Source: Campylorhamphus procurvoides
Lineage: Eukaryota > Chordata > Aves > Passeriformes > Dendrocolaptidae
Assembly (NCBI GenBank): GCA_013396655.1
Contig: WBMV01003356.1
Location: forward strand, 29,617-93,616
Direction of reading: 5' to 3'
DNA: 64,000 nt
The number at the start of each line of letters is the position of its first letter. Position 1 is the stretch's first letter. This document shows, piece by piece, positions 39,475 through 64,000 of the stretch. The notes under the pieces were generated by a model. It was given only the letters and a program-made list of their open reading frames with translations, was not told the DNA's origin and ran no database searches. Position numbers and translations under genes: made by a program.

Positions 39475-42400
39475 TGTCCCGCAGCCCCGTGCCCGGGCGC
39501 TGGGCACGGCAGAGCTGTCACACGGCCGTGTGGTTTGCTCTTTAATGGAGCCAGCGCTGTGCTACAGCCTGAGTCATCCCGCAGGCTCGGAGGGGAAGCT
39601 GCAGCCTTGCCTTCCCCTCCTGAAGCAGCGCTGCCGTGCTCCGTGTCCAGGCCTCTTGGAAAAAAGCTGCTGCCCGGTCCCCTGCCGTCTTAAAAGTGTT
39701 TGCTTGATCATCAGTGTGTTTTACCAGGAAAAAAAAAAACGCTTGAGGGTTATTGAAGTCCATGTGTATTACCTTGGTGACTCAGAAGGGGAATTTGTGT
39801 CCTTTTCCCTGCAAAACGTGTAGCTGTCAGTTTGGAGTCTGTACAAGGTTCAGGTCTAGAAAATAACCCTCCCTTGCTGTTTCTGCTCTCGATCACTACA
39901 TAAATCTGATTTTTGTCGAGAACCAGCTGCAAGCCCACCACTTCCTATCTAAACACACTTTATAGCCCTGTTTGGTCTTGTGTGTGGTGTCGGGTCTGTG
40001 TTAACATCTCTGCTTTGCTTGTAGGTTACCTTGGAGGCTTTGTGAGGCTTCAGGTGTCGTACTGATCAGGTTAAAGCTCAGGTGGAGAAGAAAATGGAAG
40101 AGAGCTTGAAGCTTTCCTTATGCATGTGGAATAGGTAGCACTTGGAAGGGAAGGATACGGAGTGTGGTTTTAGGCTGCTGGATTTTCCAGCTGTGGGTCT
40201 GGCAGTGAGTTACATAAGGAAGTTGTGCTCCAGTTGAGAGTTTCTTGTCTGCGGTGTTCTGTCCTTTACGTTAGTGATCCTCAGGGCACTGTGAGGAGTG
40301 TTCCACAGCGTTTGTGGGCTCACAGGTGTTTTGGAAGGGGTCTTTCTCCTCGGGAGGGGGTTGATAGACCTGGGAGACATGGCAGTGGGTGCTGAACAGG
40401 GTCACGGTGGCTGGGGGGAGCTGGAGGACACACAGCCAGTGCAGGGGTGTTGTGGGGACAGCGAATCTTCTGTCAGGTAACTCGGGAAAGCTGTTTGTGG
40501 TTCAGTGTGAGCTGAGGATCAGGAGTCAGCACTCTGAGAGCACTTGTGTTTCCAGGCTGGTTTGTGACAGAAGAGAAGCTGGATGTGTTGAGCGTTTGTT
40601 AACATTGGGTGCTTGTGGACTGGCTTTTGATGCTGCTTTTCAAGGATAAAGAACCCCGAGGGATAATGGGGATTGTGTAGGGTTATGAGAGTCTTCAAAG
40701 CCTTGGGAAGTAGTGAGAGCATCACCAAAGCAGTGCTGTGTGAGCTCTGCAAAGCACCAAGAGTTCCAGTGGAGTGACTGCCGTGGCTGTGGAGGAGAGG
40801 CAGCTGATGGGGCTGGAGGCAGCATTTCTAGAAAAAAAAACCAAAACCAACCAAACAAAAAAAAACCTGTGAGGAGGGAAATAACCCTGCCTGTTGTAGC
40901 AGCCCAGGTGCTTTAAAAGTTGGATGGGAGTGAAGCTACAGGCTGGAAGGAGCACTCTGAGAGTTGCTGTGGGTGTCTCACTCTGACTGCTCCAGTAATC
41001 ATGGCTGGTTGTTTACGCTCCGGCTATTTTAAACCCTGTGGAGAGTGCTCCTATCATCATCTCCGTGTTGTTCTGGGCCCTGGGAGTGTGTGGTGGCCAT
41101 CCCTGTCAGGATAACGAGGGGACAGCCAACTTCTGACCTTTGCTGTTGCAACTTGTGGCAAGAACAGGAGACTGCAGAGTGTGGATTGAGTAGGAATAAT
41201 CCCAGTGGACTTGCACAGAGGCGAGATAGGAGGGAAAACTGCTGCTTTGGCTTTTTTTGAGGATGTTATCAGTCATGGTGTATCAGTGTGCAGGGCTCAG
41301 TCTGGCCACTGGATCTTGCACTTGGAGGTTTGGGTTTTGTGATGAACCACAAAGGCTTTCTATGAGGTTTTCTCCAAAATTTGTGTCCTCGGATAACACA
41401 GGGATGAGAACTCGGAAAGAGCAGAAAATCCCGGGAGTAAACCTTTGATACCGTGTTACCTGAAATGGCCTCTTGCATGTTGAGCTCCTCTGGGCTGGAA
41501 GAGGGGCAGAACCGAGAGTTTCCACAGGCTGAGCAACACTGTTGCTGGTGTGTGAGGCTCCAGAGGAACCTGCAGGATCTGTCTCAGCCTGTCTCTGTGG
41601 CACAGTTGCTCTTGGGATTGTCCAGAGGATCGAACTGGGATAACGTGTGTGGACGAAGCAGCAGCTGTTCTCTAAGCAGATGCTCCAAAAGAGCTCAGGC
41701 TGGGTGAGACCTGCTCTCAGATTGCTGCCTGTGTTACTCACTGCAGTATTTTGGGCAGTGGGGCTCCAAGTTCTCGTTTAGGTGCTTTTATTGGCTCACA
41801 GGCCTGAAACTTGAAATCTTTTCTGGTAGAAAGGTTTGGGGTGTAAGCAGGGCTGCCAGGCAGAGTCCTTGGAATAACAGTAAAGTACAGCAACTTAATT
41901 TTTATTTGTATATAACAATGATCTATTTTATCATGGGTAAATTTATAAGAAATGCAGAGTGAAGCAATGCAGGAGCAGGATGGGAGTGATACAGGAGGGC
42001 CAGAGTGAATGGCTTCCATTTTAAGGTTTAAGCTGAAGCACTTTGGATTCAGCCACATCCCCATCTGTATTGCTTATCTTCAGGGATTGCAATACCTATA
42101 ACTGGATAACTAGGGCACCGTTTGGAGTTCTTTGAATGGGAGAGCAAGGAAAAGGTTAGCTCATTGTCTTTCATGGGTTCCCCTGTGTGATTGGTGAGTG
42201 AAGGGGAAGGGAAAGCAGCAGCTGTGCTTGAGCCCTGCTCAAGTAAAGCACTTTCTGTAGCAGAGGAATTGTGGACTACTACTGCCTGTAATGTGGAGGC
42301 CCAAAACACAGGTAATGCTTTGCAGAACTGAGCTCTGACTTCCACAGTGGTGTTCCTGTTCAGCTGTGGAGGAGGGTGGTGGTACTTGCTGTAGTACTGG

Positions 42401-45400
42401 AGTGCAGAGCTGCCTGACCTCCAGGGATCCTTTGGCATCACTGCTGCCAAAATGAGCACTGCCTGTGGGTGGGGTGTGTGGTCAGTGGTGCAGACCAGAG
42501 CTGGTGATCAGAGTTGTAGTTGTGCTACCTGTGCTGAGCAAACCTGGTGTTGTTTCAGTGTTCCCAGTTCTGCTGTACAGCAGCCAGTGGGAGCAACTGG
42601 GTTCTTCCGTTCGACCTCTCGCTGTGTGTGTGGAGCTGCCAGCACAGCCCATCTGTGTTAGAGAGCTTGTGTACAGGGAAGGCTGCGAGGCTTCTGTTAG
42701 CTAGAGAGGTGTTTTGATACTCAGACTCTACACCAGGAGGAAGTTATACAGTGCTTTGGTCTTCTTCCTGTGCAGGCTTTGAAAAAAAAATAAAAGGGAA
42801 ATGTGACAGTTATCAGAGCTTGTTTATAACATATATCGTGGTTATTGCTGTGTTTCATAAATCTTTTCTTGGTGCTCAGTTGCCTTCAGACTTCTGCAGT
42901 CATGAAGGGAGTCAGAGTTGGAGGTTAGGGTTAGTTTCTATCAAAAGGATTAAAATGCGTCTGTTAATCAGGATAGCAGCATTAGAATGGCAGCTGCTCT
43001 GGAATCACAGCCTGTAGGCAGGAGAGCCCCTATGGATGTGGCAGGGAACTGGTGATCTGACCTTGGTGCACAGGTGTGAGCACTGCCTGCTGCAGAGGTG
43101 CTGCTGGGTTAGTGGAGCTGAGGGAGATGCCAGGTGGATACAGGCTCTGGCACCTGGCAGGTAGGTGCTGCTGGCCTAGGAAAGGTGCAGAGGCTCTGCC
43201 CACCCTCCTGCCCCTGGGCCCTGTGTGGGGAGCTGGCACTGCCCTCTGGTCCTGAGGTGAGGCAGGGTGTGATCAATTCGACTTTGGCCCTCATTCCCTA
43301 TTGCTTGGCTCTGCTCTGTTGGGAGCTGGGAACAATTCATGGCTAAGTGGCTGCGAGTTCCTTTTTGGTTACATAAGTCAGGATTTTGTAACATCACCCT
43401 ACACTGCCTGTTGCTGAAGGGTTCGGGGGCTTCGGGCAAGTAAACTTGCTAAAGGCAGATGCAAAGCTGGTTTCCCTCACAGCAGCAATGTGAGGCAGAA
43501 ATTGGGTTTATAATCGAGCTAATGATGTGGTCTCTGAGTAAAGTACAGTGTGAAAGCAGCTCAAACTGGAGCAGGGTGGGAAGCCCACAGAGTCTAAGGG
43601 GGCTCTGGATAATCTAGAGAGATACAATTAGTGTGTTGGGGTGGATTTGAGGAGCTCTGCTGTGTACCAAGGCTTAGTAAAATTGCTGGAGCTGGCTTTT
43701 TACTTGCCTGATTGGCTTCTTGATGTTGCCAGTTAGGTTGGTTATTCTTACTGAAGGTTGTATTAGCATTAACTTAATCCTTAAAACTAGTCTTATCTTC
43801 TGACCAGAGCAGGTTTTACCAGGAATGTGTTAGACTGGAGGGATCTGTTGTCTAGAGGAAGAAATTTGAACTTCTCTGACAAATGTCTTTGGAGTTTGCA
43901 ATTATAACTTGAAACATGTGCAGAGGTAATGTTTAAGACTTAAACCACTTGTGTTTGATAGTTCTTTGAAGGCTTCTTGTGTAGTTTGTGAACTTCTGGA
44001 TTCAGGTATGTTTTCAAGACAGCGTGCTAGCTCCTGGGAAATAGAAGAACCATAGGAGGGTAGGGAGGAAGCAGCCTCAGTGAGGCTGGTGGCACTGGTT
44101 TGCCTGTGAGCCCTGAGGCCTCGCTGGCAGCTGATGCTTTTCATGGCTTGGGAAGCACAGCTAGGGGGTCTGTGGCATAAGCACACTCCATCTTCCTTAA
44201 AATGCTTTCCCGGTACCCCGAGTAGGAGGTTGGCTTGGTGGGACCTTATGAGCACATGTAAATCTCATTTTGGAGCCTAAGCATCAGTTTCTTTTGTGAT
44301 TTTTTTTTTGGTAGCTTTTTACGGTATGTCCTTCATGGATTTAATGGTAGTAGTTGTATTCAACTTGGCCTTTGGGCAGGATACCTTGAACCTTGCTTTG
44401 TGCTGTGCTTCCACTTCCTCATTTTTGCTGAAGGACTCATCAATAGTTGTGAGATGGGTCAGATTAATGGTAGCATCCAGAGCAGTGGGCCTGGCCCCAG
44501 GGGTGTTTTGCCATAGGGGAGATGGCAGAAACTTTAAATTCTGTACGATGCCTTCAGCTGGAAAACCAGCTCAGGGTGAGGCAGCCCCTGGGAACTGAGT
44601 ACCCAAACTGGAATTTGATCTAAAGGCTGCTTGAGTCTGCACCTGCAAGTTCTTAAAGCAAAACCTTCATGTGCTTAAGGACCACAAACTCTGGAGGGGG
44701 ATCTGGCTGTGGTTTTCTTCAGGTTTTAGTTAATATCAGTGTAGTCAAGATCCAGCTTGATCACTGACTAGCAAGACTTCCTGGATCATAGAGAAACAAC
44801 AATTTGGGATCAGATATGTGCAGGTTTTTATATGGTACCAAACTGTAAGTGAATCCACCACGTGTTATGAACTCCAGTTTTATGGGAACTCTGGAGTCAT
44901 TTGTTCTGAGTTACACAAACCAGCTGGTTCTCAGTGTCCCTCAGCAACAACATCTGGAAGCAAAGACCTCACTGGGTCTGGTGTTGTGCTTTTGCAGTGC
45001 CTTGGGAACTGCACAGGAGCCTGCAAGAGGTGAAGTAACCTCTGGGACAGGTGCCTGGCTGCGAGCAGCAGCTGTGGGTGCCTGGGTAAATGCAGCCCTG
45101 TACAGCTCCATTCCTGTCCTTAAACTTGGCTCTGCAGGTCTGACAAGGGAGTAGTGGGAGTCTTACCAGCAGCTGGAAGGGAATGGCGTGTTAAAGGGAT
45201 TATCCATGCCCTGCCAGGAAATCCAGTAGTGTTTGCCTCTCTGGTGGGCAGAGGCAGCTGGTGCCTGCACTCCAGAGGGGCTTTGCGGGGGTTAACTTCC
45301 TCACTGCTCTCCAGGCTGTTGTTCTGCAAAATACAGGAGGTTTTGTGTTGCAGGGGCTTGAGTTGGTGATAAACTTTTCCAAGCACAAGGAGCTTACACA

Positions 45401-47716
45401 TTGCTTTTTACATGAGCCTTTTAATCTGTGATGTTTCACTCTTGTGAATTTATGGAGCGGAACCTGAAATGCCACCTTGTCACTGAGACAAGTGAGACAA
45501 GTGGTTGTTGTAAGTCATCGCTTTTCACTGAGATAATACCCAGGGCTTCAGAAAACTAAGGTGTTCCTTCTAGCTGGAGCTGAAGATGTAGAGAATGAAA
45601 TAGAGCTTTGGTGAGAAAAATGCTGCTGCTACTGCCTGAACTTCACTGCAGCCTCTGTCTGAGAGTTACCTTGTGGTCCTGCTGTTGTATCCAGTGTGGT
45701 AAAGCACTTGGTGCAGTGGGATGTAGGGGCAGTGTCAAGGCAGCTCTGGAGCTGTATATTCTGCTAACTGGTAGAATGTGTGCCCAAGCTCGTCTGTAAC
45801 TATTTCCCCTTTACAGTAGTTATGTTGCGTGTTTATAAATATAATCCATGGTGGGCTGTGGTGCTGCACAGAAAATGTGAATTACAATTGCAAGTTTAGT
45901 GTATGCATTGTATTGATGCATAAAACAGGATGAGAAGCGATAAGGAATATTCTTTTAATGTGCGTTTGGGGTTTTGAGCATTAAATTGTCTTTTCCAGAA
46001 AAGTTAGAGTCCAATAGCCTTTGGAAGTGCACTGTATTCTATACATCTTTAGGAAGAGTAGGTGTATTCCTGTTTTCAAGTTTTTATGCCTATACTTTGT
46101 GGACTTTGTGCATGTGGAGACTCACTTCATTGGCTAGACTAACCCTGAGGAAGGTGTGTGTTGGTGTCTGCACGTTCCTGTGCTGCCCTGATGCTGGAGC
46201 AACTCCAAAGGGCTTTAAGCCTTCAGAGATGGCATATGGAGCACTGGGGATGTTCTCTCCACCTTCAGGAGGGAGGAGGCTCTTCAGCAGGTGCTGCATG
46301 TGCAGTGTCTCCTGCCCAAGTGGAGGAAGCTCAGCAGGAGCACTACAAGAGCTTCCATAGTCTGGTGTCAGGTTAGGAGGTTTCCAGCTGGGCCCTTCAG
46401 CTGTTGGGAGTTTCTGAAAGCTAAACCAAACCTGTGTGTGTGTCTGGGCATGTGAAGCTTTGTATCTGCACTGCATCCAGAGGGGGAAGTCCAGAGATTT
46501 ACCTGTGTGATGGAGGGCAGCATTCCAGTGTTGTCACAGGATAAGGCTTGCTTAGTGGTGGCCTCCCAGTTCCTGGGAAGTAGGAGCTGGAATTCCCAGA
46601 GATCTTTTCAAGAGCTTAATCCCGCACTGACTGTAAATAACAAAAGGCTGTTAAGTGGAAAACTTATTCCACTCCTGCAATCAGCTTGTCTTAATCATTG
46701 TCCTTAAAGGTATTGGTCTGCCAAAGCCTGGGATGGAAACTTCACTGTGGGCTGTTGCTGGGAGGTGAAAAGCTGCACACACAATGGACCAGGGGCAGTA
46801 TTGGAAGTGTTTCCTGAGCGCTAGATTTAGTTATAATCCTGGTCTGGTGGGGGTTCAGCTTTCTTGACTGAGCGAGGACAGAAAAAACTAGTATGTGTGG
46901 GCCCATCATGCAAAGCAGGTCAGTGTCTGAGCCAGAAACCGAGAAGGTAAAGTTTGACTTCAAAGTTTTACTCTATTTTCACTTCCCACTAAACATCCAT
47001 TTCCTGAGAAAATGGCTAATGTGAGTTACTGGTAACAGTAATTCTCTGAACTGTGCTGAAATTTTGCTTCAAATTGAAGCTTGGTATAATTCAGGAGTCC
47101 TGTGAATTATTCAGCCTACTCAGACTCATAATGGGGTTTCTTCAGAGGAAAATTTGACTGGCACAGCCACTGAAAAGTGATCGTTTCCATTCAGGTCTGT
47201 AGGTATGGAAGGCCTTGTGTTTTATTTCATTTCCCCATCCATGGTCACTGATGTGTCTGTGAGGAGGCAAAACAGCCCCATGTTATTGAAAGCTGTGTAT
47301 GCTGCAGGCGGGCTGAGGAGGTGATAAACTGGATCACTGTAGCTGGAGCAGCCTGGGAACTGTTACAATAGAGGGGATAAAATAAGGCTGATACAGAGAG
47401 TTGTTGGATTGAGGCCACCTTATCTCTCTGTGACCCGGGGAGGGTGGAAGATATAATACCTTGGTAATGCTGGGGACCAGTGAAGGCAAACCCGACAGAC
47501 CCTGTGGCAGGGCAAGGATTGCTGTGGCTCCAGGCTCTGTGTGACCTGGACAGGTCACTGAGGCAGGCATCAGTTGTGTCTCCTGGGTTTGAGGTCTAGC
47601 TTTACTTTCCAGAGTCCTGCCTGTTAGTTTTGTGGTGCTGCCAGAGTGGCACTAGCAGCTTTTTAGCAAAAACATGGCTGTTTTTTGAAATGAACTGAAC
47701 TCTTCCTGTTTTGTAG
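39475..47716 (+). other. Probable UBE2D2 intron 1
   Basis: Sequence between the gap and coding exon 2, AT-richer than the left half. It has an A-rich stretch at 40829-40867 and poly-A/poly-T runs but no recognised gene, RNA or CR1. The minus-strand 117-codon frame at 43902-44255 has no known motif. Confidence 0.55.

Positions 47717-64000
<16,284 letters not shown>

Noticed and set aside
38477..39823. Very long frames spanning the N gap
   Set aside because: They consist mainly of undetermined residues and minisatellite and carry no evidence of coding.
43902..44255. 117-codon minus-strand frame in UBE2D2 intron 1
   Set aside because: Serine- and leucine-rich but without any motif, start context or splice partners; the length is within chance for this much sequence.

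Overview
This is vertebrate nuclear DNA, almost certainly from a bird. CR1 retrotransposon fragments occur every few kilobases in both orientations, the introns are small in the GC-rich left half, and five genes with GT/AG exon structure read as avian orthologues of genes on human 5q31. The sequence looks like a draft short-read assembly. It has a 613-base N gap at 38862-39474 and several one-base or four-base N joins. Most of these joins sit between direct duplicates of 90 bases to 1 kb, which look like unmerged overlapping contigs rather than biology.

Layout. 1-2450: CR1 remnants and a GC-rich patch that may hold the CD14 promoter. 2459-3883 (+): CD14, a leucine-rich-repeat LPS co-receptor with a transmembrane tail. 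3.9-6.3 kb: a dispersed low-copy repeat and CR1. 6369-11924 (+): a roughly 17-exon gene for a degenerate kinesin-motor-like protein with a C-terminal coiled coil; its ATP-binding P-loop lysine is absent. 13151-17329 (-): SLC35A4 with its conserved upstream reading frame, a 103-residue microprotein spread over three exons. This locus is scrambled by contigs placed in the order A-B-C-D where A-C-B-D is implied. The SLC35A4 promoter holds three CCAAT-box/E-box modules with identical internal spacing. 17.6-21.7 kb: mostly CR1. 21907-28322 (-): STING1, six coding exons plus a probable non-coding first exon, with a perfect IRF/ISRE element and a near-consensus kappaB site just upstream. 28.4-38.8 kb: a CR1-rich intergenic block with no convincing gene. 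38862-39474: N gap, probably hiding the UBE2D2 CpG-island promoter and first exon. 47717-63543 (+): UBE2D2 coding exons 2-6 with long AT-richer introns; the last exon lies beyond the window.

Functionally, CD14 (bacterial LPS recognition) and STING1 (cytosolic cyclic-dinucleotide sensing) lie about 18 kb apart here (assembly distance between their coding regions, including some artefactual duplication). SLC35A4, STING1 and UBE2D2 are otherwise housekeeping or signalling neighbours with no operon-like relation. The best candidates for something little described are the pseudokinesin gene, the triplicated promoter module, and a possible alternative first exon upstream of the SLC35A4 microprotein.
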